NCBI GenBank assembly: GCA_025924845.1
Contig: JAICHN010000179.1
Span: 1-9,756 of the forward strand
Direction: 5' to 3'
Length of the DNA stretch: 9,756 bases
DNA from: Chloroflexota bacterium
Lineage (GTDB): Bacteria; Chloroflexota; UBA5177; JANWHV01
The notes under the pieces: model-generated
Databases searched by the model: none
What the model saw: only the letters and a program-made list of their open reading frames with translations
Told to the model about the DNA's origin: nothing
Made by a program: the position numbers and the translations under genes
Shown here: positions 1 to 6,043 of the stretch, one piece after another
Layout of the letters: each line of letters starts with the position of its first letter
How positions within the stretch are numbered: the stretch's first letter is position 1

Positions 1-249
1 GGACTCTCGCATACGGGGTCCGCCCTTATAGTGGCGCTTGCCTTCTTCGCCCTACGCCAGATTGAAGACTACGCGGTGATCCCCAATATCATCGGTCACG
101 CCGTGCGCCTGCACCCCGTCCTGATTCTCTTCGCCGTGACGGCGGGCGGCACCGGCGGCGGCGCGCGTGGTGTCATCCTCGCCGGGCCGATTAAAGGCGC
201 GCGTCGCGTGCTCGGTATAGATATGTACCGTAAGTTTGACTTCACATGA
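1..249 (+). CDS. AI-2E family (PerM-type) membrane permease, C-terminal fragment
   Basis: The reading frame is open from base 1, so the gene starts left of the window and only the last 82 residues are present. The visible part is hydrophobic and has the C-terminal signature of AI-2E/PerM transporters: a Q-x-E-Y-x-V-x-P-N-I-I-G-type segment, then AVRLHPVLILFAVTAGG, a Gly-rich turn and a short hydrophobic stretch ending in LAGPI. Family members are polytopic inner-membrane proteins of about 350 residues; exported substrates differ (autoinducer-2, sodium/proton exchange), so the substrate here cannot be named. The GTG at position 31 is an internal codon, not the start. The stop codon overlaps the ATG of the next gene (ATGA), which suggests translational coupling. 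Family assignment is fairly secure; function is not. Confidence 0.75.
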   Translation, partial: GLSHTGSALIVALAFFALRQIEDYAVIPNIIGHAVRLHPVLILFAVTAGGTGGGARGVILAGPIKGARRVLGIDMYRKFDFT

Positions 250-758
250 ACGTGCGGTTTGCGGGCGAACTGCTGGATCACGCCGCCGCGGTCGCCTACG
301 CGCAGCAGTGTCGCGCCGCCGGTAAGCGGCTCGTGGTCACCAATGGCTGCTTCGATTTATTGCACGCGGGCCACGTTGCCTATTTAGCGGCGGCGCGCGC
401 CCTGGGCGACGCCTTGTTGGTCGGGCTCAACAGTGACGCCTCAACGCGCGCCCTCAAAGGGCCCAATCGGCCTCTAGCCTCCGAGCAGGACCGGGCGAAG
501 GTGCTTCTGGCCCTACGCGTGGTGGACGCCGTGGTCATCTTCAACGAGTCTACCGCGGATCGGCTGCTGGCCGATCTGCGGCCCGCCATCTACGTGAAAG
601 GCGGTGACTATGCCCTGTCCGGCGCCGCGGCCGGCAAACCGCTGCCCGAGGAACCTACGGTGCGATCCTATGGCGGCGAGATTCGCCTGCTTCCTTACCT
701 CGACGGCCGCTCGACAACTGCCCTTATCGAGCGCATTGGCCGGGCGAAAACCGACTAA
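246..758 (+). CDS. rfaE2: D-glycero-beta-D-manno-heptose 1-phosphate adenylyltransferase (RfaE2/HldE C-domain type)
   Basis: This 170-residue stand-alone cytidylyltransferase-fold enzyme would transfer AMP from ATP to heptose 1-phosphate, giving ADP-heptose for envelope or surface glycans. The family motifs are visible: TNGCFDLLHAGHVAYL (residues 32-47) with the HxGH nucleotide-binding signature at H40-H43, GLNSDAS (60-66), KGPNRPL (71-77) followed by E80 and R83, YVKGGDY (116-122), and the C-terminal GRSTTALIERI. A Gly/Ala-rich insertion (about 125-131) follows YVKGGDY. In E. coli this activity is the C-terminal half of bifunctional HldE; here the kinase half is absent from the window. It starts inside the stop codon of the permease (ATGA) with only a weak ribosome binding site, so coupled translation is likely. 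Its stop overlaps that of the opposing TrkA gene. An activity on a related sugar phosphate cannot be excluded. Confidence 0.88.
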   Translation: MNVRFAGELLDHAAAVAYAQQCRAAGKRLVVTNGCFDLLHAGHVAYLAAARALGDALLVGLNSDASTRALKGPNRPLASEQDRAKVLLALRVVDAVVIFNESTADRLLADLRPAIYVKGGDYALSGAAAGKPLPEEPTVRSYGGEIRLLPYLDGRSTTALIERIGRAKTD

Positions 759-1417
759 ACGGGTTGCAGCATGGCGTGGAGCCGCGCGTCCGATTCCATG
801 CTGGTCAAGCCGATCAGCCTGTCCCCCAGCACAAGCACCGTATCGCGAGACGGGAAGGAACGCGCACCGTCGCGAATAAGCAGCGACAGTACGGTATCGG
901 CAGGCAGGGCGAGTTCGGCGATCTTCTTGCCGACCCAGGGGCAGTCGTCCGCCATATACAGGTCGACAATCTCCATGCCAATGCCCCGCAGGGTTAGCAG
1001 ATTGACGAACGGCGTGGTGGGGATTTCCTGCTCGATCAAGCTGATAATGAACTGGGTGGCGCTCACCGTAACGTCGATTCCGAGCTTGATAAAAATATCC
1101 TCATTCCGCGGATTATTGATCCGGGCAATGGTACGCTTGACGCTGAAATGACGTTTGGCCACCTGGCTCACGATCAGGTTGTCTTCGTCCTCGCCGGTCA
1201 CCGCGCATACGACATCGGCCCGGCTCACCCCGGCTTCCTCGAGCGTTGCCGCTTCGGCGCCGTCGCCGCGCAAGACCACGCCCTCGCCCAGATCATCGGC
1301 GATTTGCGTGGCCCGTCGCTTGTCTCGTTCGATGAGCAAGACCTCGTGCCGCTCGTCCAGAAGGGCCTTGGCCAGATAATAGCCTACCTTCCCGCCTCCA
1401 ATGACCACGATGTACAT
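755..1417 (-). CDS. TrkA/KtrA-family potassium channel regulatory protein (RCK_N + RCK_C)
   Basis: This cytoplasmic regulator of 220 residues has the domain order of a single RCK unit. A Rossmann TrkA-N domain (about 1-135) carries the dinucleotide motif VIGGGKVGYYLA with acidic E30 at the end of strand 2, which favours NAD(H). A TrkA-C/RCK_C domain (about 140-216) follows, containing the DCPWVGKKIAEL and VLVLGDRLIGL segments typical of that domain. Such proteins form rings beneath Trk/Ktr membrane subunits and gate K+ uptake in response to nucleotides. It lies 48 bp downstream of a second, shorter RCK gene on the same strand, so the two are probably co-transcribed and may form heteromers. 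The start is ATG at 1417, preceded by an AAAGAG-like site 9 nt upstream. No TrkH/KtrB membrane subunit is present in the window. Its stop overlaps the rfaE2-like stop by 4 nt. Confidence 0.88.
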   Translation of the reverse strand: MYIVVIGGGKVGYYLAKALLDERHEVLLIERDKRRATQIADDLGEGVVLRGDGAEAATLEEAGVSRADVVCAVTGEDEDNLIVSQVAKRHFSVKRTIARINNPRNEDIFIKLGIDVTVSATQFIISLIEQEIPTTPFVNLLTLRGIGMEIVDLYMADDCPWVGKKIAELALPADTVLSLLIRDGARSFPSRDTVLVLGDRLIGLTSMESDARLHAMLQPV

Positions 1418-1465
1418 CGATATCGACTCTTTCTCAATAGCGTCCGCCTGCCGCGGATGACCGCA

Positions 1466-1867
1466 TCAGCCGGCGCCCAACAGGGCCTCAATGCGCTCCA
1501 CGGTCAGCCTGGTAGGGCACAGCGTCTCCAGACCAAGGGCCCGGAAGCTCTCGTTCCGCGTCGGATCGTAAATGCGCGTAATCACACGGGGCACATGAAA
1601 CACGCATTGAGCGATCTGGGCGGCCATGATATTCGAGTTATCATTATCCGACAGGGCCAGGAACGCATCGGCCTGCTCGATTCCCGCCTGGCGCAGCACA
1701 TCATAGTCGATGCCCTCGCCCAGCACCGTATTCCCACCAAACTTCGGGGGCAGGCGCTCGAAGGCGTCAAGGCGCAGATCGATGATGCTGACCGAGTGTC
1801 CCTCGGCGTCCATCATGCCCGCCAGCCTCGCCCCTACCCGCCCACAGCCTAAAATTATCACGCGCAT
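1466..1867 (-). CDS. TrkA-N (RCK_N) domain protein, no C-terminal RCK_C domain
   Basis: This 133-residue protein is essentially a lone TrkA-N Rossmann domain. It shows IILGCGRVGARLAGMM at residues 4-19 (GxGxxG dinucleotide loop), D30 after strand 2, GEGIDYDVLRQAGIEQADAFLA (50-71, the usual region following strand 3) and ITRIYDP (96-102). It ends right after the domain's last helix, so the RCK_C module of its downstream neighbour is missing. This looks natural, because the frame ends cleanly and no RCK_C-like sequence follows in the 48-bp gap. A good GGAG ribosome binding site lies 8 nt before ATG 1867. It is the first gene of the two-gene trkA-like operon and is divergent from queA. Likely role: NAD-sensing partner in K+ transport regulation. 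The family call is strong; the specific pairing is inferred. Confidence 0.85.
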   Translation of the reverse strand: MRVIILGCGRVGARLAGMMDAEGHSVSIIDLRLDAFERLPPKFGGNTVLGEGIDYDVLRQAGIEQADAFLALSDNDNSNIMAAQIAQCVFHVPRVITRIYDPTRNESFRALGLETLCPTRLTVERIEALLGAG

Positions 1868-1962
1868 CCGTCATTCTCCGCCGAACCGGTTCCTGGGCAA
1901 TGATACATTCTAGAAGGACCCTTACACCGGGGCTCACCCAGCATACCGCCAAAGGCCGCAAC
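1868..1962. promoter_or_regulatory. Divergent intergenic region between trkA-like operon and queA, with two short palindromes
   Basis: These 95 bp must hold the promoters for both the RCK operon (leftward) and queA (rightward). Two perfect palindromes are visible: GAACCGGTTC at 1883-1892 and TTCTAGAA at 1908-1915. On the minus strand a TATCAT hexamer (1899-1904) could be a -10 box, with only a poor -35 match 17 nt upstream. On the plus strand TACATT (1904-1909) is a weak -10 candidate with no matching -35. An AAAGG at 1951-1955 precedes the queA ATG by 7 nt. Operator function of the palindromes is inference only. Confidence 0.4.
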
Positions 1963-2988
1963 ATGCGAACCAGCGACTTCGAGTACGACCTTCCTCCGGA
2001 ATTAATTGCTCAGCAGCCTGCCGAGCGGCGTGATGCGTCGCGCCTCATGGTGGTCGATCGGGCATCGGGACACATAACCCACGCCCGCTTCGCCGATTTG
2101 CCGACCCTTCTCGAGCGAGGCGACCTCCTCGTGGTGAACGACAGCAAGGTGATCCCCGCCCGCTTGCGAGGGGTGCGCCTCAACACCGGCGGCAAGGTGG
2201 AATTGCTGCTCGTCAGGGAACTGGAACCGAATGTCTGGCTCTGCCTGGCCCGGCCCGGTAAACGAGTGCGCGTCGGGGACCATTTGCGCTTCGGGGACGG
2301 CGCCCTACCGGCCGAGGTGCTTGAGGAGCGCACCGAGGGGCAGCGCGTGGTGTCGTTCGCGCGGGCGGGCGCCGATGCCGCGGCATTGCTGGCCGAAGCG
2401 GGAGAACTTCCCCTCCCACCCTACATCCACCAGCGGCCCGACGATCCGGAGCGGTACCAGACGGTGTATGCCCGAGCGCCCGGCTCGGTAGCGGCGCCGA
2501 CCGCCGGTTTGCATTTCACTCCAGAGTTGCTGCGAACACTGGAGGAGCGTGGTATCGCGCGCGCCGCCGTGACCCTTCATGTGGGGATTGGAACATTCCG
2601 TCCGGTGCAGACCGATCAGATCGCGGACCATGTGATGCACGCCGAATACGGAGAGCTGCCCCCGGAGACGGCGTCGGCCATCGCGGCGGCGCGGGCACGC
2701 GGTGGGCGAGTGATCGCCGTGGGAAGCACGGCAACTCGCGTGCTGGAATCAGCGGGCGCGCCGGAATCCCTCGCCCCCTGGTCCGGTTGGACAGATATCT
2801 TCATCTATCCAGGGTACCGCTTTCGGGACTGTGACGCGCTGATCACCAACTTCCATCTGCCTCGTTCCAGCCTGCTCATGTTGGTCAGCGCCTTTGCCGG
2901 AAAAGCCTTGATCGAGCAAGCCTACGCCGAAGCTGTTCGCGAACGGTATCGGTTCTTCAGCTTCGGCGACGCCATGTTAATCCTCTAG
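1963..2988 (+). CDS. queA: S-adenosylmethionine:tRNA ribosyltransferase-isomerase
   Basis: QueA transfers and isomerises the ribosyl part of S-adenosylmethionine onto 7-aminomethyl-7-deazaguanine in tRNA (wobble position of GUN-anticodon tRNAs), giving epoxyqueuosine. The protein is 341 residues, the usual length. Family blocks run in order: DFEYDLPPELIAQQP (5-19), VVNDSKVIPARL (57-68), GELPLPPYI (147-155), YQTVYA (165-170), GSVAAPTAGLHFT (174-186), HVGIGTFRPV (206-215), ITNFHLPRSSLLMLVSAF (294-311) and the terminal FFSFGDAMLIL. The ATG at 1963 is chosen over an in-frame ATG at 1900 because family members begin at the MRTSDFEYDLP-type sequence and an AAAGG lies 7 nt upstream. It leads a plus-strand group that continues with a small receiver-like gene and fmt. 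No tgt or other queuosine gene is in the window. The identification is very secure. Confidence 0.96.
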   Translation: MRTSDFEYDLPPELIAQQPAERRDASRLMVVDRASGHITHARFADLPTLLERGDLLVVNDSKVIPARLRGVRLNTGGKVELLLVRELEPNVWLCLARPGKRVRVGDHLRFGDGALPAEVLEERTEGQRVVSFARAGADAAALLAEAGELPLPPYIHQRPDDPERYQTVYARAPGSVAAPTAGLHFTPELLRTLEERGIARAAVTLHVGIGTFRPVQTDQIADHVMHAEYGELPPETASAIAAARARGGRVIAVGSTATRVLESAGAPESLAPWSGWTDIFIYPGYRFRDCDALITNFHLPRSSLLMLVSAFAGKALIEQAYAEAVRERYRFFSFGDAMLIL

Positions 2989-3067
2989 GAGCCCGGCATC
3001 TTGAATGCCCCATCGGGTATGATCGAGAAGGGTAGAGATTCCGGACGGCCGAAAGGTAGCCAAGTTC

Positions 3068-3496
3068 ATGCGCTTGCTTGTGATGGTGAGCAACAATCAT
3101 ATGACGCTGCGCGAAATCTACACCCTCGCGGCGGAGAACCATCGCGCGGGTTGGGCGACTTCATTCATGAGCGGGCTACCCGCCGGCGCCGATTCCATTG
3201 TGGCGGGCTTTGACGCCGTGGTCTACGAACTGGGAGCGCCCGCCGACCTCGATCGAGTGACCGCGGTGAAGTCACTGCTGCGGGTGGGCGCCAGGGTGAT
3301 TACCCATGTCGAGGGGCGTGACGCCGAGGCGCGCGCCGACGAGTTGCGCGCCGTGGGGGCCCAGGTGGTCGCTCACCCGGTCACGCCCGCCGGTGTGGAC
3401 GCGGCGCTCGATGTCCTGGCGGCCCAAAGCAAAGGCAAGACGGATCGCAAGCGCGTCGGTTTTGGTGAGCGCATCCGCCGTACTTTCACCGGCTGA
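3068..3496 (+). CDS. Small receiver-like (CheY-fold) protein lacking canonical phosphorylation residues
   Basis: This 142-residue protein has no family I can name with certainty. Its layout resembles a response-regulator receiver domain: strand 1 RLLVMVS, helix TLREIYTLAAEN, a segment DAVVYELGAP (49-58) matching the usual DLVLLDLxLP strand 3, strand 4 ARVITHVEGRD, then AVGAQVVAHPVTPAGVDAAL (95-114), matching the GADDYLxKPFxxxEL end of receivers. If the alignment is right, the acidic pair is replaced by Ser/Asn (VSNN), the phospho-acceptor Asp by E54, and the Lys by H103, so it would not be phosphorylated normally. The last 20 residues are basic (KGKTDRKRVGFGERIRR) and could bind nucleic acid or a partner. 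A GAAAGG lies 11 nt before the ATG; an ATG at 3083 is an alternative start. It sits 79 bp after queA and 8 bp before fmt, so it is probably co-transcribed. That it is a gene is likely; the fold is inferred. Confidence 0.65.
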   Translation: MRLLVMVSNNHMTLREIYTLAAENHRAGWATSFMSGLPAGADSIVAGFDAVVYELGAPADLDRVTAVKSLLRVGARVITHVEGRDAEARADELRAVGAQVVAHPVTPAGVDAALDVLAAQSKGKTDRKRVGFGERIRRTFTG

Positions 3497-3504
3497 TCGA
3501 CGCC

Positions 3505-4479
3505 ATGGCCGAGCGCGCGCTTCGCATTGTGTTCATGGGCACGCCTGCCTTCGCCGTCCCCAGCCTGAACGCGGTACTGAACCTTAAGGACGATGGGTTC
3601 CGCGATACGGAGGTCGTGGGTGTGGTCACCCAGCCGGATCGGCCCGCCGGCCGCGGGAAGCGCCTCACGGCGCCCCCGGTCAAGGAAGCAGCGCTCGCGG
3701 CCGGGCTGCCCGTATTTCAGCCGGAAAGTTTGCGCCAGGCCGAAGGACTCGGGCTATTGGAGTCCCTGGCGCCGGACCTCATCGTGGTGGCGGCCTTTGC
3801 CCAGATCTTGCCCCGCGCCATCCTTCGGCTACCGCGCTACGGATCGATCAATGTACATGCCTCGCTCTTGCCGCGGTATCGAGGAGCATCGCCGATCAGT
3901 GCCGCCATCCGCGACGGCAGGCTGGAGACCGGCGTGTCCATTATGCAAATGGAAGCGGGGCTGGACACAGGGCCGATCCTCAGTCAGGTCCATCTTCCGA
4001 TCGACGAGGATGATACGACGGACAGCCTGACCAAGAAGCTGGCCGAACTGGGCGCGCGCGAGCTACGCGCGACCATCCCACGCTGGGTACACGGGGAGAT
4101 CGAGCCGACACCGCAAGACAGCAGCCTGGCCTCGATGACCCGGCCGTTACGCAAGGAGGACGGGAGGATCGACTGGAATCGGCCCGCCGACGTTATCGTG
4201 CGCCATGTCCGCGCCATGTTTCCCTGGCCGGGCGCGACCACCAGGGCGGGCGGCAACCCGCTCAAGATACTCCAGGCAAAACGGGCCGAGTTCACCGGGC
4301 TCGGGAGTGTCGCGGCGGGGACCGTGGGACAACAGGGTAATGAGGCACTGGTGACGGCCCGAGAAGGCGCCGTGCATCTGGTGCGCGTCCAGCCCGCTGG
4401 GCGGAAGCCGATGAGTGGAGCGGAGTGGCTTCGTGGATTCCCCACTATGCGGGGCACGATCCTCGGTGACGAATCATGA
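3505..4479 (+). CDS. fmt: Methionyl-tRNA formyltransferase
   Basis: Fmt transfers a formyl group from 10-formyltetrahydrofolate to Met-tRNAfMet, making the initiator tRNA for translation. The 324-residue protein has the normal length and two-domain plan. The N-terminal formyltransferase domain has IVFMGTPAFAVPSL (8-21), VTQPDRPAGRGKRL (41-54), PPVKEAA (57-63) and the catalytic triad equivalents N116 and H118 in INVHASLLPRYRGASPI and D154 in MEAGLDTGPI. The C-terminal OB-like domain (about 210-320) contains DGRIDW, VRAMFPWPGA and the late GAEWLRGF segment. The start just before the first beta strand is the only sensible one; no strong ribosome binding site is seen, but the gene begins 8 nt after the receiver-like gene and may be coupled to it. 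It overlaps the next gene by ATGA. No def (deformylase) gene is in the window. Confidence 0.96.
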   Translation: MAERALRIVFMGTPAFAVPSLNAVLNLKDDGFRDTEVVGVVTQPDRPAGRGKRLTAPPVKEAALAAGLPVFQPESLRQAEGLGLLESLAPDLIVVAAFAQILPRAILRLPRYGSINVHASLLPRYRGASPISAAIRDGRLETGVSIMQMEAGLDTGPILSQVHLPIDEDDTTDSLTKKLAELGARELRATIPRWVHGEIEPTPQDSSLASMTRPLRKEDGRIDWNRPADVIVRHVRAMFPWPGATTRAGGNPLKILQAKRAEFTGLGSVAAGTVGQQGNEALVTAREGAVHLVRVQPAGRKPMSGAEWLRGFPTMRGTILGDES

Positions 4480-5069
4480 GCGACGACCCGAATGGTCCGA
4501 CGCGGCCGAGCGCGATCGATGAGCGGCTCTATGACGAGCGGATGCGATTTTTCCGGCCGGGACGCTTGATCGCCGGACTAGTTATGATCGCCGTCGCCGT
4601 CATCTGGCTGGTCGTGCAGAATGCGCTCGGCCTGGAGCCGAAGCAGAGCCCGCCAGGTGCGATCGGTACCCCCACCCCCGCCATTCCCCGGCTCGGCGCC
4701 ACGCAACACTTTACGGGGGGAACGGCCAATGCCTTGGTTCTAGGGCGAACCAACCACCTGGACGGTCGAACCGCCCCATCGGGATCATCTTTTCTAGTGG
4801 TCGCAGTCCAGGTGACCAATCACCGAACCTCGCCGTTGCGGGTCAGCGCGGGCGATGTCACCTTATACGCTCAGGGGCGCAAACTTGGCGCGGGGGTCAT
4901 CGCGACCGGGCACGGCGCGGTGTTCACGCCGAAGGGCATCCCACCCGGCAAGGCGGCAGACGGAGATCTCGAGTTTACGGTGCGCAATAGCGCGGAGTCC
5001 CTTGTGTTGGCATATCTACCCCGCGTGCCAAACGCCGTCCCGCTCAAATGGTCCGTCCCGGCGTCCTAA
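4476..5069 (+). CDS. Single-pass membrane protein with DUF4352-like extracytoplasmic domain
   Basis: This 197-residue protein has a charged cytoplasmic N-terminus (1-29, ending RFFRPGR), one transmembrane helix (about 30-50, LIAGLVMIAVAVIWLVV), a Pro/Gly/Thr linker (54-75) and an extracytoplasmic beta-rich domain (about 78-195). That domain resembles DUF4352-type immunoglobulin-like modules: a strand SSFLVVAVQVTN, then LRVSAGDVTLYAQGRKL, a loop with PPGK and a final LEFTVRNSAESLVLAYLP. Such domains are common in Gram-positive and Chloroflexota surface lipoproteins and their function is not known. It begins within the fmt stop (ATGA), so it is expressed with fmt, yet nothing suggests a link to translation. 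The positive-inside rule fits an N-in anchor rather than a cleaved signal peptide. Its stop codon lies inside the first copy of a tandem repeat. The domain call is by pattern and moderately sure. Confidence 0.7.
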   Translation: MSDDPNGPTRPSAIDERLYDERMRFFRPGRLIAGLVMIAVAVIWLVVQNALGLEPKQSPPGAIGTPTPAIPRLGATQHFTGGTANALVLGRTNHLDGRTAPSGSSFLVVAVQVTNHRTSPLRVSAGDVTLYAQGRKLGAGVIATGHGAVFTPKGIPPGKAADGDLEFTVRNSAESLVLAYLPRVPNAVPLKWSVPAS

Positions 5070-5182
5070 TAGGAACTTTCCCGAGGGGAGATGCCGCGGC
5101 CTTCGGGCCGTACCCCTCCGGCCGAATAGGAACCATCCCGAGGGGAGACGCCGCTGCCTTCAGGCCGGACCCCTCCGGTCCG
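5068..5182. repeat. Two tandem copies of a 57/58-bp GC-rich hairpin-forming repeat
   Basis: Copy 1 is 5068-5124 and copy 2 is 5125-5182. Both begin AATAGGAAC and share TCCCGAGGGGAGA, GCCTTC or GGCCTTC, and ACCCCTCCGG. They differ by six substitutions and one extra T near the end of copy 2. In each copy GAGGGG can pair with CCCCTC around an inner hairpin; in copy 1 this is CGGCC-TTCG-GGCCG, a stable TTCG tetraloop. In copy 2 the inner stem is weaker, but an alternative CGGACC/GGTCCG stem exists. The first copy starts within the stop codon of the upstream gene. A possible decayed start of a third copy is AAAGTAGG at 5183-5190. This looks like a non-coding interspersed repeat of REP/MITE scale, but copies elsewhere cannot be checked here. 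Confidence 0.75.
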
Positions 5183-5191
5183 AAAGTAGGC

Positions 5192-5227
5192 TCCTGAAAT
5201 CCCGGCACTCATGCCGGGATTTCAGGA
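5192..5227. terminator. Perfect 16-bp stem-loop between convergent genes, probable bidirectional terminator
   Basis: The arm TCCTGAAATCCCGGCA (5192-5207) and its exact reverse complement (5212-5227) are separated by the 4-nt loop CTCA. The element sits between the DUF4352-like gene (+), ending at 5069, and tatC (-), ending at 5238, where a shared terminator is expected. There is no T tract on either side, so it would be a U-less hairpin terminator or a 3' end stabiliser. Confidence 0.75.
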
Positions 5228-5237
5228 AACAAACCCC

Positions 5238-5999
5238 CTATCGGTGCCCGAAACGGATCATGATAATACTGAACTCGTAGAGCACGACGAGCAGCGCGCC
5301 CACGATGAGCGGCGTGACCGGGTCGGCGCCCGGTGTAATGATCATGCCCGCGAACAGCGCCGCGAAGATGGCAATCTTCCGCTTGCGCCGCAACAGGTTC
5401 GACGACACGATATTGACGAGCGCCAGCATCATCAAGACGATAGGCAACTCGAACACGGCGCCGAACAGCAGCAGGATAATTGAGAACTGGGTGAGTAAGG
5501 AGTTCGCGTCCGGCAAGTACTTCACATGATCGCCGCCGATGCCGACCAGGAACCCAAAGTAGCGGGGAAAGACGAAGTAGCCGATGGTCGCCCCGATCAG
5601 GAACAGAATGAGACCAAGGCCGACGAAAGGCACCACCGAGCGCCTGGTGTCAATTTCAAACGCCGGCGCGATATACATCCAGAACTCGTAGAGCCAAACG
5701 GGAAGGCTGATCAAGGCCGCGGGAACCAGGGCCAGCTTGATCCGCAGCACGAGACTCCCCGTGACCGTGGTTACCACCAGGTTGTCGCCCAGGGCGAGAT
5801 TATGCACCTTCTTGAGCGGGTCCAGCAAAAGCCCGATCATGAAGTCATAAAAAAAGAGACTCACCAAGGTGGCGACCACGGCAATAATCACACAGACGAA
5901 GAGGCGCTTACGCAACTCCTCGAGGTGTTCGATCACCGTCATATTCTTCGGATCCGGGTCCCCAAGGGCCAGGAACCGTCGTCCCCACATCACCGCCAA
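5238..5999 (-). CDS. tatC: Sec-independent (twin-arginine) protein translocase subunit TatC
   Basis: TatC is the six-helix membrane receptor that binds twin-arginine signal peptides and recruits TatA for export of folded proteins. The 253-residue product shows the N-terminal MTVIEHLEELRKRL (20-33), transmembrane helices at about 34-53, 86-108, 122-145, 170-192, 207-221 and 229-248, the PVWLYEFWMYIAPAF loop (100-114), the buried glutamate in FGAVFELPIV (179-187) and ITPGADPVTP (221-230) between the last two helices. There are about 19 residues before the usual TatC N-terminus. Candidate starts are TTG 5999, GTG 5993 and ATG 5990. An AAGGAG at 6015-6010 suits the TTG and a GAGGG at 6007-6003 suits the GTG or ATG, so the exact start is open by three residues. 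It lies 110 bp downstream of tatA on the same strand, behind an intercistronic hairpin. Confidence 0.94.
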   Translation of the reverse strand: MAVMWGRRFLALGDPDPKNMTVIEHLEELRKRLFVCVIIAVVATLVSLFFYDFMIGLLLDPLKKVHNLALGDNLVVTTVTGSLVLRIKLALVPAALISLPVWLYEFWMYIAPAFEIDTRRSVVPFVGLGLILFLIGATIGYFVFPRYFGFLVGIGGDHVKYLPDANSLLTQFSIILLLFGAVFELPIVLMMLALVNIVSSNLLRRKRKIAIFAALFAGMIITPGADPVTPLIVGALLVVLYEFSIIMIRFGHR

Positions 6000-6043
6000 A
6001 AGCCCTCAACTCCTTATGCCGACCCATTCGGCGTAGGCACGAA

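Noticed and set aside
1148..1852. Plus-strand open frame of 234 codons opposite the trkA-like genes
   Set aside because: It runs antisense across two well-supported RCK genes and the gap between them, has no recognisable domain, and its His/Arg/Gln-rich composition is typical of a GC-rich shadow frame.
1900..1962. Upstream in-frame ATG for queA at 1900
   Set aside because: The 21 added residues do not match the family, and the ATG at 1963 has the conserved N-terminus and its own AAAGG.
1917..1962. PreQ1 riboswitch before queA
   Set aside because: The leader is short and shows no convincing hairpin plus A-rich tail pattern of a preQ1 aptamer.
2989..3067. Separate promoter for the receiver-like gene (TATGAT at 3018-3023)
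   Set aside because: The only -35-like hexamer (TTGAAT at 3001) is 11 bp away, too close, and no other match exists at 16-18 bp.
5068..5182. CRISPR array
   Set aside because: The two copies are directly adjacent with no spacer and there are only two, with substitutions; no cas gene is present.
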